A stretch of DNA of 64,000 nt from NCBI RefSeq assembly GCF_002933275.1, contig NZ_PSSX01000010.1:62001-126000 (forward strand), written 5' to 3'. The position numbers and the translations under genes are program-made. The DNA comes from Marinobacter maroccanus. GTDB lineage: Bacteria; Pseudomonadota; Gammaproteobacteria; Pseudomonadales; Oleiphilaceae. This document shows positions 18,958 to 27,999 of this stretch, piece by piece. Every line of letters begins with the position of its first letter. Within the stretch, counting starts at the first letter, position 1. The notes under the pieces are model-generated. The model was not told the origin of the DNA and did no database searches. It saw only the letters and a list, made by a program, of their open reading frames with translations.

Positions 18958-19038
18958 CCCGCCAAATCTCAGGCTACAAAAAGACCACGCCCGCCAAACC
19001 TCAGGCTAGGAAAGGACGATACCCCCAAAGTCTCAGGC
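18958..19038. repeat. Short direct repeats bordering the family B elements
   Basis: CCCGCCAAATCTCAGGCTA (18958-18976) is repeated as CCCGCCAAACCTCAGGCTA (18990-19008) and partly again near 19022-19038, at about 32-bp intervals. The reverse complement of this motif resembles the GTAGCCTG...GGCGGGC sequence found before family B copies 1 and 2, so these look like leftover element borders. With the hairpins they fill the gap 18577-19032. Confidence 0.6.
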
Positions 19039-19311
19039 CGAACGAGACCGGGCCACAGATCCAGCCGCGAGGGCAACCTCGGCAACCGTGTGAAGCTTTT
19101 CCAGTTGCGACTGCAACATGGCAATTGGCCGGGTGCCTTCCAGAGTCAGCGCGATATCCAGATGCTCGCCGGCGGTTTCCACCGCCATGGTGGCGATCCG
19201 GAACCCGCGGATGCGGACCACCTGGCACAAGCGCTCCAGGGCGGCGGCTTCGTGGGTCATTCGGCAGTTGATGGTGTAGTTGGGCGTTGTGGGCTGGCTT
19301 TGCGGATTCAT
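19033..19311 (-). CDS. ilvM: Acetolactate synthase small (regulatory) subunit, IlvM-like
   Basis: 92 residues from ATG 19311, which overlaps the ilvG stop as ATGA; a frame extension to 19398 lies wholly inside ilvG. The protein is a single ACT-like domain (YTINCRMTHEAAALERLCQV) of the short IlvM type rather than the longer IlvH type. It should bind the large subunit and tune its activity. Translational coupling supports equal synthesis of both subunits. Pairing with an attenuator-controlled ilvG matches the enteric ilvGM arrangement. Confidence 0.88.
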   Translation of the reverse strand: MNPQSQPTTPNYTINCRMTHEAAALERLCQVVRIRGFRIATMAVETAGEHLDIALTLEGTRPIAMLQSQLEKLHTVAEVALAAGSVARSRSA

Positions 19312-21008
19312 GCGACTTGCTCCTTGCTGGCTTTGGCGGTGCGGGCGGTTTCGTCGATCATGTCTGTGTTGCTGGCGCCGGGTTTGACGATAGGCCATAC
19401 GTTTTCTTCACGGCTGATGGCAACGTGCAGCAGCATCGGGCCGTTGTAGGCCAGGATGGTTTCGATGCCGCGGCGGATCTGGTCGGTGCGTTCGATGTGC
19501 AGGGCCGGGATGTCGAAGGCCCGGGCCATGGCGACGAAGTCGGGGTTGTCGTCCAGGTTTATCTGGCTTTCCCGGTTGTTGTAGAACAGTTCCTGCTGCT
19601 GGCGGACCATGCCCAGGCACTGGTTGTCCATGACGATCAGTTTTACCGGCAGGTTGTAGCGGCGGATGGTGGCCAGTTCCTGGGCGTTCATCATGAACGA
19701 GCCATCACCGGTTACATTGATGACGGTACTGTTGCGATCCGCAAACTGGGCGCCGATGGCGGCGGGCAGGCCGAAGCCCATGGTGCCGAGGCCGCCACTG
19801 GTGAGGTGGTGGCGCGGATGATCGAATTCGTAGTGCTGGGCCACCCACATCTGGTGCTGGCCAACATCGCAGGCGATCACGGTGTCGTCCGGGACAATCC
19901 GGGAGAGCTGGCGGATGAAGGCCGGGCCGGTAATTGGGGCCATCGGATCATCGTTGTCGGCCGCATGGAAGCCGCCGGTGGTGTAACAGGTGCGGCACTG
20001 TTTCTGCCACTCACTGATAGCCAGTGGGTCGGCCTGCAATGCGTCCGCCAGTGATGTCAGTATGTCGTTCAGGTCACCGCGGATGGCCAGGTCGGCGTCG
20101 CGCAGTTTGTTGATTTCGGCAGCGTCGGCATCGATGTGAATCATCCTGGCGTTGGGCGCAAAGCCGTCCAGCTTGCCGGTGGCGCGATCATCCAGGCGAG
20201 CGCCGATGACCAGCAGCAGGTCGCACTCGTCGACGGCTTTGTTGGCAGCCCGGGAGCCGTGCATGCCCAGCATGCCGAGGTTGTAGGGATTGTGTTTGCC
20301 GGGGTTGCCGATGCCCTTCAACGTCACAACCGCTGGCAGGGCGGAGGATTCGGCAAAGGCCCTGAAGCTGCCCTCGGCGTGGGCCAGGCTGATGCCACCG
20401 CCACTGTAGAGCAGGGGCTTGCGCGCGGCGTGCAGCATCGCCAGGGCGTCCGTCAGGTCTGCATAAGCTGTTTCACGGGGCTCAGGCCGGGGGAAGGGCG
20501 CATCGGCCGCTTCGGTCAGCAACAGGTCTTTGGGGATATCAATCCAGACCGGGCCGGGGCGACCGCTCTGAGCCAGGTCGATCGCCTCTTCCATGATCGC
20601 GGGCAGGCTGTCGGCATCGTCGATCAGGTAGCTGTGTTTAACGATGCCAAGGGTCATGCCCAATACGTCGGTTTCCTGAAAAGCGTCGGTGCCGATCAGG
20701 CCCGAGGGAACCTGGCCGGTGATCACCAGCATGGGAATGGAATCCCGGTGGGCGTTGGCCACGCCGGTGATCAGGTTGGTGGCACCGGGGCCGGAGGTGG
20801 CGATGCAGACGCCCAGCTTGCCACTGGCCCGGGCGTAGCCGTCGGCGGCCAGGGCACAGCCCTGTTCATGGCGGCACAGCACGTGCTCCACGTCCACATC
20901 GTCCACCAGCGCGTCGTAGAGCGGCATGATGCAGCCGCCCGGATACCCGAAAACCGTGCTGATGTTGTGGCGGTGGAACGCTTCAAGAATGTGCTGTGCG
21001 CCGTTCAT
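19308..21008 (-). CDS. ilvG: Acetolactate synthase large (catalytic) subunit
   Basis: 566 residues, thiamine-diphosphate enzyme making acetolactate or acetohydroxybutyrate, the first common step of valine, leucine and isoleucine synthesis. Visible are the N-terminal catalytic region with FGYPGGCIMPLYDAL and RHEQGCALAADGYARASG (catalytic Glu), the central FAD-binding domain, and the C-terminal ThDP motif beginning GDGSFMMNAQELATI. It is preceded by a leader-peptide attenuator and coupled to ilvM, so it is probably the IlvGM isozyme. Confidence 0.95.
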   Translation of the reverse strand: MNGAQHILEAFHRHNISTVFGYPGGCIMPLYDALVDDVDVEHVLCRHEQGCALAADGYARASGKLGVCIATSGPGATNLITGVANAHRDSIPMLVITGQVPSGLIGTDAFQETDVLGMTLGIVKHSYLIDDADSLPAIMEEAIDLAQSGRPGPVWIDIPKDLLLTEAADAPFPRPEPRETAYADLTDALAMLHAARKPLLYSGGGISLAHAEGSFRAFAESSALPAVVTLKGIGNPGKHNPYNLGMLGMHGSRAANKAVDECDLLLVIGARLDDRATGKLDGFAPNARMIHIDADAAEINKLRDADLAIRGDLNDILTSLADALQADPLAISEWQKQCRTCYTTGGFHAADNDDPMAPITGPAFIRQLSRIVPDDTVIACDVGQHQMWVAQHYEFDHPRHHLTSGGLGTMGFGLPAAIGAQFADRNSTVINVTGDGSFMMNAQELATIRRYNLPVKLIVMDNQCLGMVRQQQELFYNNRESQINLDDNPDFVAMARAFDIPALHIERTDQIRRGIETILAYNGPMLLHVAISREENVWPIVKPGASNTDMIDETARTAKASKEQVA

Positions 21009-21035
21009 GGTCGTTTTTCCCTTTTCTTTTGCCGT

Positions 21036-21076
21036 AAAAAAAGAAACCCCCGGGACCTTTCGGTGCCGGGGGTTTC
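21036..21076 (-). terminator. Attenuator terminator of ilvGM
   Basis: On the minus strand GAAACCCCCGG (complement of 21066-21076) and its partner (21043-21053) form an 11-bp GC-rich stem followed by a run of seven U residues (21036-21042). An alternative pairing of the 5' arm with CCGGGGGCTTC in the leader gene (21123-21133, 10 of 11 pairs) would act as antiterminator. Confidence 0.88.
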
Positions 21077-21098
21077 TGGTGTCTTGTCAGGTTTGTCG

Positions 21099-21191
21099 CT
21101 ATCTCACCCGCTTGTCCACGCAGAAGCCCCCGGACGGTACCACGACCACCAGGACAAGCTTCACAAGGACAATCACTGCGTTGAGATTCAT
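21099..21191 (-). CDS. ilvGM leader peptide
   Basis: A 30-codon open frame, MNLNAVIVLVKLVLVVVVPS then GGFCVDKRVR, ends 22 nt before the attenuator stem. Residues 6-18 contain eight Val, three Leu and one Ile out of 13, far above chance and typical of leader peptides of branched-chain amino-acid operons. When charged Val-, Leu- or Ile-tRNA is scarce the ribosome would stall on this run, freeing the next codons (Ser-Gly-Gly-Phe, 21123-21133) to pair with the 5' arm of the terminator and let transcription reach ilvG. The ribosome site is weak. Conservation was not checked. Confidence 0.85.
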   Translation of the reverse strand: MNLNAVIVLVKLVLVVVVPSGGFCVDKRVR

Positions 21192-21319
21192 AAAATCGAC
21201 AGTCTGCTCTGAATTCGTAAAAAGATTCTGTGTAGAATCTACCCCACGTTTTTATACGGATGCAACCGTTAATTGCCGGTTTTTCTGCCAACCTTCGATT
21301 CAGGAACAGTGAGCATTCA

Positions 21320-22402
21320 ATGACGAAAGCAAAATGGGGTTCTCTCGGGCTGTCACTTCTGATCGTGATCGCGCTGGTGGTCTGGATGGCGACCGGTGAG
21401 GTGAAGGTGGCCAGTGATGAGGCGCCGGAGCGTCAGGACAACGGCGAGGACCAGCTCACAAGTGTACAGGTGGAAACCCTGGCAGCACGGCTTTACGAGC
21501 CGGGTCTGATGCTTCAGGGTCAGTTGGAACCCTGGAGTTCGGTGATGCTGAGTGCCCAGGTGCCCGGGCGGGTGGAATCCCTGGCAGTGGGGCTTGGAGA
21601 GCAGGTCCGGGAAGGTCAGACATTGCTGACGATTGCCGATGAAGGACGGAGCGCAGCCGTTTTGCGCTGGCAGTCCCGGGTTCGAAAACTGGAAGCGGAC
21701 CTTTCAGCGGCTCGCCGGCTGCGGGCCAGCAATCTCGCGGCGGAATCCGAGGTGCTGACACTGGAAAGTGAACTGGCTGCGGCCAATGCCGAGCTGACCA
21801 GCGCCCGGCAGGCCATCAGCCATCTCACTCCCGAGGCGCCTTTTGACGGCATCATCAACAGCAAGTCGGTGGATACCGGCGACCTGGTGCAGGTGGGTTC
21901 CCCCCTGTTTCAGCTGGTGAGGGTGGATCGCCTTAAGGCGACCGCGCAGATTCCCCAGCAATCGGTGGGCGATGTGGCGCCCGGCCAGGCAGTTCGCGTG
22001 GATTTGCTCGATGGCAGCCGTCTTTCTGGTGTGGTGACCTTTGTGGCCAGTGCCGCCTCGCCCGAGACCCGGAGTTTTGCGGTTGAGATCGCGGTGGAGA
22101 ATCCGGATCGAAAACGGGTGGCCGGTGGCAGCGCCAGCCTGCGTGTGGCATTGCCCGAGGTAAAGGCGATGTTTATCTCACCCGCCTACCTGTCCCTGGG
22201 TGATGACGGTCGCCCGGGCGTCAAGTACGTGAACGGTGAGAACCGTGTCGAGTTCGGTGAAGTGAAACTGTTGAGTGTATCCACCGACGGCGCCTGGGTG
22301 ACCGGCTTGCCGGATGAGATCCGCCTGATTACCCGGGGCGGTGGTTTCGTAAGCACCGGTGAACAGGTTGTGCCGGTCGACGCCGCCGAAGACAGGGGCT
22401 AG
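21320..22402 (+). CDS. RND efflux periplasmic adaptor (membrane fusion protein)
   Basis: 360 residues from ATG 21320 (AGGAACAGTGAGCATTCA upstream). An N-terminal membrane anchor (LGLSLLIVIALVVWMATG) is followed by the lipoyl half-motifs and barrel segments of the HlyD/MexA family (LSAQVPGRVESLAVGLGEQV; LTPEAPFDGIINSKSVDTGD) separated by a coiled-coil hairpin rich in Ala, Glu and Leu. It would link the inner-membrane pump 5 nt downstream to an outer-membrane channel, which is not encoded nearby. The substrate is unknown. Confidence 0.92.
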   Translation: MTKAKWGSLGLSLLIVIALVVWMATGEVKVASDEAPERQDNGEDQLTSVQVETLAARLYEPGLMLQGQLEPWSSVMLSAQVPGRVESLAVGLGEQVREGQTLLTIADEGRSAAVLRWQSRVRKLEADLSAARRLRASNLAAESEVLTLESELAAANAELTSARQAISHLTPEAPFDGIINSKSVDTGDLVQVGSPLFQLVRVDRLKATAQIPQQSVGDVAPGQAVRVDLLDGSRLSGVVTFVASAASPETRSFAVEIAVENPDRKRVAGGSASLRVALPEVKAMFISPAYLSLGDDGRPGVKYVNGENRVEFGEVKLLSVSTDGAWVTGLPDEIRLITRGGGFVSTGEQVVPVDAAEDRG

Positions 22403-22407
22403 ACCGC

Positions 22408-25400
22408 ATGCGCGCACTGATCTTCGCAGCCATTGATCGCAGCCGGACCACCTTGCTGACGCTCCTGTTCCTCCTGCTCGGTGGTATTGCGGCGTTTCAG
22501 ACCATCCCCAAGGAAGCCAACCCCGACGTCACCATCCCCATGATCTATGTCTCCATGACCCTCGATGGCATCAGCCCTGAGGACGCCGAGCGTCTGCTGG
22601 TGCGGCCCATGGAGCAGGAGCTGCGTTCGCTTGAGGGTATCAAGGAAATGCGCGGTACCGCCTCGGAAGGCCATGCCTCGGTGATGCTGGAGTTTGATGC
22701 AGGGTTTGATCCGGACAAGGCGCTTCAGGACGTGCGGGAGAAAGTGGATACCGCCCGCACCAAACTGCCCCAGGAAGCGGATGAACCGAGGGTGAACGAA
22801 ATCAACGTGTCCCTGTTCCCGGTGCTGTCGGTGGGTCTGTCTGGCCCCCTGTCGGAGCGGGAGCTGATCACCATCGCCCGACGCTTCCAGGATGCCATTG
22901 AATCCATTCCGGAAGTCCTGGAGGTGGAGATTGGCGGCGATCGGGAGGACCTGCTGGAGATCGTGGTGGATCCCCAGGTACTGGAGAGCTATGGCGTTGA
23001 TTTTGATCAGCTGGCTTCCCTGGTAACCCGGAATAATCAGCTGGTGGCGGCCGGCTCTCTGGATACCGGCAACGGCCGCATGGCCCTGAAGGTGCCCGGG
23101 GTGATCGAAACCATCGAGGATGTGATGTCCATGCCGATCAAGGTGGACGGTGACACAGTTGTCACTTTCGGCGATGTGGCCATGCTTCAGCGTACCTTCA
23201 AGGACCCCACCGGCTTTGCACGGATCAACGGCGAGCCGGCGCTGGTGCTGGAAGTGTCGAAGCGTTCGGGTGCCAATATTATCGAGACCATTGCTCAGGT
23301 TCGTGAGTTGATCGATCAGGCCAGACCGGAGCTGCCGGACTCTCTGGAAATCCGCTACATCATGGATCAGTCCGAGGAAGTGCGGGATATTCTCAGTGAC
23401 CTGCTGAACAACGTGCTCACGGCCATTGTGCTGGTCCTGATTGTGGTGATCGCCGCCATGGGGCCGCGTTCTGCGGTGATGGTGGGGCTGACCATTCCGG
23501 GTGCTTTCCTTACCGGCATCCTGGTGATTTGGAGCATGGGGCTCACGCTCAACATCGTGGTGCTGTTCAGTCTGATCCTGGTGGCCGGCATGCTGGTGGA
23601 TGGTGCCATTGTGGTGTCGGAACTGGCGGACCGTAACCTGTCGGAAGGGCAGACGGTAAAGCACGCCTGGGCCGAGGCCGCCAGTTGCATGGCCTGGCCC
23701 ATTATTGCCTCGACCGCAACCACACTGGCGGTGTTTGTGCCGTTGCTGTTCTGGCCCGGCGTCGTCGGGGAATTCATGAAGTTCCTGCCGCTGACGGTCA
23801 TCATCTGCCTGGTTGCTTCCCTGGCCATGGCGCTGGTGTTCCTGCCCGTGCTGGGCAGTACCAGCGGGGGGCGGCGGGCGCGGCAGGGCCAATCGCAGGG
23901 ACGCCTGATGGAGGGCTATCGGCGGGTACTGGCAATGTTGCTCAGGTCGCCGGGGCTGACATTGATCGGCGTACTCTGTGTGATCGCAGTGATCTATGCC
24001 GCCTACGCCCGCTTTAACCACGGGGTGGAGTTCTTCCCCAGTGTGGAGCCGGATTCTGCCCAGGTGCAGGTGAGGGCGCGTGGTGATCTCTCGGTGTGGG
24101 AGCGGGATGCCATCGTGCGAGAGGTGGAGCAGCGCCTGCGCGGCATGCCCGAGGTGAAGGCCCTTTACGCCCGCTCGATGGTCCAGACCAGCTCGCAGCT
24201 GGCGCCGGATGTGATCGGGGTTTTGCAGTTCCAGTTTACCGACTGGTTCACGCGGCGTCCGGCCAGCGCGATTCTGGAAGACTTCCGGGGCATGACCTCT
24301 GATATTCCCGGCATTGAACTGGAATTCCGCAAGCAGGAAGGTGGGCCCGCAGAAGGCAAACCGATTGAGCTGCAGGTGAGCAGCCGGGAGGCGAACAGTC
24401 TCAATGGCTACGTGGACGAAATCAAAGATCGCATGCGGGAGCTCGGTGGCTTCGTGGACATCGAAGACGACCGGAGCCTGCCCGGTATCGAGTGGCGACT
24501 GCAGGTTGACCGGGAAGCCGCGGCCCGCTTTGGCACCGATGTGCTTGGCATCGGAAGCGCCGTGCGTCTGGTTACCAACGGTTTGAAACTGGCCACCTAC
24601 CGCCCGGAAGACGTGCGCGATGAAGTGGACATTGTGGTGCGGGTGCCCAACAACTGGCGGGAGCTGGACCATCTGCAACGTCAGACGATCCACACCTCGA
24701 GAGGCCAGGTGCCGCTCTCCGAGTTTGTTGATCTGCGGCCTGGCGACAAGACCAACAGCATTGTTCGGGTGGATGGTCAGCGTACGGTGACCATCAAATC
24801 CGATCTGGCGCAGGGGCGCCGTGTGGATGAGCTGCTGCGGGCCCTGCAGGCGGAGATGCCGGAGCCACCGGAGGGTATTTCGGTGAAGTTTGCCGGCGAG
24901 AATGAGGATCAACAGCAGGCCTCCAACTTCCTTGCCACGGCGTTTCTGGTGGCTATCGGGCTGATGCTGCTGATACTGGTGACCCAGTTCAATTCGCTGT
25001 ACCAGACTTTCCTTATTCTTTCGGCGATTGTGCTCTCCACCGCCGGTGTCCTGCTTGGCTTGCTGGTAAACGGCCAGTCGTTCGGCATTGTGATGGTGGG
25101 AATGGGCACGATTGCCCTGGCGGGCATTGTGGTGAACAACAACATTATTCTGATCGATACCTACAACCAGATGCGGAAGGACGGCGTTGAAGCCTACGAG
25201 GCCGCCCTGGAAACCGGGTGCCTGCGTCTGCGGCCGGTGCTGCTCACAGCCATCACCACTGTGCTGGGCCTGATGCCCATGGTTCTCGGCGTCAATGTGG
25301 ACCTTCTGACGCCGTCGCTGGGCCTGGGCGCTCCCTCAACCCAATGGTGGACCCAGCTTTCCAGTGCCATCGCCGGCGGCCTGGCGTTTGCCACCGTGCT

Positions 25401-25491
25401 GACGCTCTTGCTTACGCCCTCACTGCTGGTTCTGGGCAACCGGGCCGGCCAGGCCTTCGGGAGACTGACCGGGCGGTTCCGCAGCGTTTAG
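22408..25491 (+). CDS. RND efflux transporter permease
   Basis: 1027 residues, full length for the hydrophobe/amphiphile efflux family, with the two-fold repeat of TM1-TM6 and two large periplasmic loops. In TM4 the proton-relay pair of AcrB (Asp-Asp) appears as VDGAIVV, so only one acidic residue is kept; TM10 carries [12 protein letters not shown]. This is seen in several RND subgroups and makes simple AcrB-like drug export uncertain. It forms an operon with the adaptor. The stop codon overlaps the convergent chemoreceptor stop. Confidence 0.92.
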   Translation: MRALIFAAIDRSRTTLLTLLFLLLGGIAAFQTIPKEANPDVTIPMIYVSMTLDGISPEDAERLLVRPMEQELRSLEGIKEMRGTASEGHASVMLEFDAGFDPDKALQDVREKVDTARTKLPQEADEPRVNEINVSLFPVLSVGLSGPLSERELITIARRFQDAIESIPEVLEVEIGGDREDLLEIVVDPQVLESYGVDFDQLASLVTRNNQLVAAGSLDTGNGRMALKVPGVIETIEDVMSMPIKVDGDTVVTFGDVAMLQRTFKDPTGFARINGEPALVLEVSKRSGANIIETIAQVRELIDQARPELPDSLEIRYIMDQSEEVRDILSDLLNNVLTAIVLVLIVVIAAMGPRSAVMVGLTIPGAFLTGILVIWSMGLTLNIVVLFSLILVAGMLVDGAIVVSELADRNLSEGQTVKHAWAEAASCMAWPIIASTATTLAVFVPLLFWPGVVGEFMKFLPLTVIICLVASLAMALVFLPVLGSTSGGRRARQGQSQGRLMEGYRRVLAMLLRSPGLTLIGVLCVIAVIYAAYARFNHGVEFFPSVEPDSAQVQVRARGDLSVWERDAIVREVEQRLRGMPEVKALYARSMVQTSSQLAPDVIGVLQFQFTDWFTRRPASAILEDFRGMTSDIPGIELEFRKQEGGPAEGKPIELQVSSREANSLNGYVDEIKDRMRELGGFVDIEDDRSLPGIEWRLQVDREAAARFGTDVLGIGSAVRLVTNGLKLATYRPEDVRDEVDIVVRVPNNWRELDHLQRQTIHTSRGQVPLSEFVDLRPGDKTNSIVRVDGQRTVTIKSDLAQGRRVDELLRALQAEMPEPPEGISVKFAGENEDQQQASNFLATAFLVAIGLMLLILVTQFNSLYQTFLILSAIVLSTAGVLLGLLVNGQSFGIVMVGMGTIALAGIVVNNNIILIDTYNQMRKDGVEAYEAALETGCLRLRPVLLTAITTVLGLMPMVLGVNVDLLTPSLGLGAPSTQWWTQLSSAIAGGLAFATVLTLLLTPSLLVLGNRAGQAFGRLTGRFRSV

Positions 25492-27113
25492 TGTTTGATT
25501 CGGTCTGCCAATTCCCGGGCCCGGGCGGCCATGGCTTCCAGTTCGGGCACGGTGTGCAGGTTATTTTCAGCCGCCTGGTGCATGGCCTCTGAGGTTTCGG
25601 CCACATCCGTGACATTGCGGTTGATGTCTTCACAGACACTGGTCTGCTCTTCGGCTGCGGTAGCGACCTGGGTTGTTGCATCATTGATGCTGCCCATGCG
25701 TCGGTTGATTTCGGCGAGGGTGGCGCGGACTGCCTCTACCGCTTCACTGCTTTCCTGAGCTACAACGCCCGAGGCCTGCATGAACTCGGTGGCGTCCCGC
25801 GAAGCGCCACTGATGGCGCCGATGATCTGGTCGATTTCCACGGTGGCTTCCTGGGTCTTGGCCGCCAGATTCCGGACTTCATCGGCAACGACAGCAAACC
25901 CCCGGCCTGCGTCGCCAGCCCGGGCCGCCTCGATGGCGGCGTTCAGGGCCAGCAGGTTGGTCTGATCTGCAATTTCCCGGATAACCTGCATGACGTCGCC
26001 GACTTTTTTGCCATCGCTGGCGAGCTGGTTAACGGTTTCCGCAGAGTTCCGGATCTGGTCGGTCAGCCTACGCATGCTGTCTACCGCCTTGTTGATCTGC
26101 GAATCCGCTGTAGCAGTCTCGTCCGATGTCTGGCTCACTTCAGTGGCTACCGAGGCAGCGTGACTGGCCACGTCTTCTGCAGTGGCGGACATCTCGTTCA
26201 TCGCTGTGGCTATCTGCTCGATGCGCTGGTGGGCCAGGTCGGATTGGCTGACAACACTGTCGGCGTTCTGACGAATCAGTTCACCGGTTTCGTTGAGCTG
26301 CCTCGCATTTTCACTGAGCTGGGTGCCGGTATCGCTGAGGAACCGGTGCAGGCTTCGGGCGGCATCGGCCAGTTGCCCCAGCTCATCGGCGCGCTGCATG
26401 GTGACCGGGTCGGAAAGGTCTCCGTCACCCAGCCGGGCGATCTGTGAGGTGAGTTTCTGTGCAGGCCGGACCACACCTGACAACAGGATTATGATCAGCG
26501 CGATGGTGCCCAGAACAATGGCAGCGATCAGAAGACCTGCCACCAGCCAGCTGCGTTCGGTGACAATGGTGTTCAGGGTCCCGGCCCTGGCCAGACTGTC
26601 CTCCCTAACCGCGCTGGCCGCATTTTCAATCAGCCTGGCGGGCTCCCGGTCAATGCCCTGTACTGCGGCATCGCCTGCATTCGGATCAAAACCGGAGCGA
26701 GTGAACGCCTCGAATCCATCGCGATAGGCCCGTCCCATTGCCCGATGTGCCTGTTTGAAATCGGACATCAGGGACTTTGCTTCGGGCTCCTGGATACGGG
26801 GAATCAGCTCATCAAGCTGGCTTTGAATGGACGCTTCGCGCTCCTGGAACCGGCCCCAGTATTTGTCCAGCTGGCCCGGATCCGAGCCACGAATCAGCAC
26901 ATTTTTCCACTCCTGAACCTGGGTCTTGAATTCAGAGAGTACATCCTGTGCTTCGAGAGCGCTGACCATTCGGGTACTGACGAGATCGTTGAAGTCATCT
27001 TTGACTTTCAGGGAGAAGTTCAGGTAAACCACCGCCACGGCTGCGACAATCAGATTGGCTGCGAGAACGACCAGGAGAACCCGGTTGAGAATACTTTTGG
27101 AATACCAGTTCAT
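25488..27113 (-). CDS. Methyl-accepting chemotaxis protein
   Basis: 541 residues. TM1 lies near residues 11-30 and TM2 near residues 190-215, bounding a periplasmic helical domain of the four-helix-bundle type; a HAMP domain and the cytoplasmic signalling hairpin follow. The hairpin tip [20 protein letters not shown] with [15 protein letters not shown] is the canonical CheA/CheW contact. It is a transmembrane chemoreceptor feeding the chemotaxis pathway; the ligand is unknown. No che gene is nearby, so it is an orphan receptor gene. Confidence 0.94.
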   Translation of the reverse strand: MNWYSKSILNRVLLVVLAANLIVAAVAVVYLNFSLKVKDDFNDLVSTRMVSALEAQDVLSEFKTQVQEWKNVLIRGSDPGQLDKYWGRFQEREASIQSQLDELIPRIQEPEAKSLMSDFKQAHRAMGRAYRDGFEAFTRSGFDPNAGDAAVQGIDREPARLIENAASAVREDSLARAGTLNTIVTERSWLVAGLLIAAIVLGTIALIIILLSGVVRPAQKLTSQIARLGDGDLSDPVTMQRADELGQLADAARSLHRFLSDTGTQLSENARQLNETGELIRQNADSVVSQSDLAHQRIEQIATAMNEMSATAEDVASHAASVATEVSQTSDETATADSQINKAVDSMRRLTDQIRNSAETVNQLASDGKKVGDVMQVIREIADQTNLLALNAAIEAARAGDAGRGFAVVADEVRNLAAKTQEATVEIDQIIGAISGASRDATEFMQASGVVAQESSEAVEAVRATLAEINRRMGSINDATTQVATAAEEQTSVCEDINRNVTDVAETSEAMHQAAENNLHTVPELEAMAARARELADRIKH

Positions 27114-27255
27114 TGATACTTACCGATTAGGATGTGGGTGACAGATCGTTTGTCGTGGCGGCTTATAGTATGTGTACATTGATATGTCGGCATGGCAACT
27201 AAAACCATTAGGCTTTATATCAATCAGTTTATGAACTTTTTATGACAGGCTTTTG

Positions 27256-27999
27256 ATGGTGAATCCACTGAGTGTTCTTTACCGGGACGATTACCTTCTG
27301 ATTGTCCACAAACCTGCCGGGCTGCTGGTACACCGGAGCCCCATCGACAAACATGAAACCGAGTTTGCCCTGCAATATGCCCGGGCGCTTAATGACGGTC
27401 AGCATGTCTACCCGGTTCACCGCCTGGATCGACCCACATCCGGCATCCTGGTGTTTGCCAGGGACAGCGACACTGCCCGCACGCTGGGTATGGCAATGAT
27501 GGCCGGCGAGGTGGCAAAAACCTACCTGGCCATGGTGCGTGGCTGGCCACCGGAGCATGGTGAAATTGACTATCCCTTGAGGGAAGAGCCAGAGGATCGA
27601 CGCCTGAAAGGGGTGGAGCAGCCGGTGCGCGACGCCGTAAGTCATTACCGCACGCTGGCGACCACCGAGATACCGGTAGAGATCGAGAAATATCCGACCA
27701 GTCGCTATGCGGTTGTCGAATTGTGCCCGAAAACGGGGCGGAAGCATCAGTTACGAAGGCACATGAAACATATCAACCACCCGATAATTGGCGATGCCAA
27801 TCACGGCCGGGGTCGACACAACCGTTATTTTGCCGAACGTTTCGGGCAGGGCCGTTTGATGCTGGCGGCGACGGGTATGGCTTTTCGTCATCCCGCGTCT
27901 GGTGAGCCACTTACGATTAGTGTTCCACCGGAGGAAAGCTTCCTCGAAGTGTTATCGATATTTCCCGGTTTTGACGTGCAGGTTCACTTCGAAAAATAG
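27256..27999 (+). CDS. truC: tRNA pseudouridine(65) synthase TruC
   Basis: 247 residues from ATG 27256 (an alternative TTG lies one codon earlier). RluA-family pseudouridine synthase with the catalytic Asp in HRLDRPTSGILVFA and the start YRDDYLLIVHKPAGLLVHRS plus the HET motif just after, which matches TruC more closely than RluA, RluC or RluD; no S4 domain is present. It modifies tRNA U65. Its last 16 bases overlap the convergent c-di-GMP gene. Confidence 0.88.
   Translation: MVNPLSVLYRDDYLLIVHKPAGLLVHRSPIDKHETEFALQYARALNDGQHVYPVHRLDRPTSGILVFARDSDTARTLGMAMMAGEVAKTYLAMVRGWPPEHGEIDYPLREEPEDRRLKGVEQPVRDAVSHYRTLATTEIPVEIEKYPTSRYAVVELCPKTGRKHQLRRHMKHINHPIIGDANHGRGRHNRYFAERFGQGRLMLAATGMAFRHPASGEPLTISVPPEESFLEVLSIFPGFDVQVHFEK

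Noticed and set aside
19981..20010. Further TGTAACA match on the plus strand
   Set aside because: Lies inside ilvG, points away from any gene start and has no TGTC at the right distance.
20983..21291. 102-codon minus-strand frame over the ilv leader region
   Set aside because: It runs through the attenuator stem in a different frame from the Val-rich leader, has no ribosome site and no protein-like pattern.
22399..24912. 837-codon open frame antisense to the RND permease
   Set aside because: Low-complexity His/Gln/Arg/Gly-rich translation, no ribosome site, wholly opposite a well-conserved transporter gene; a typical GC-bias shadow.
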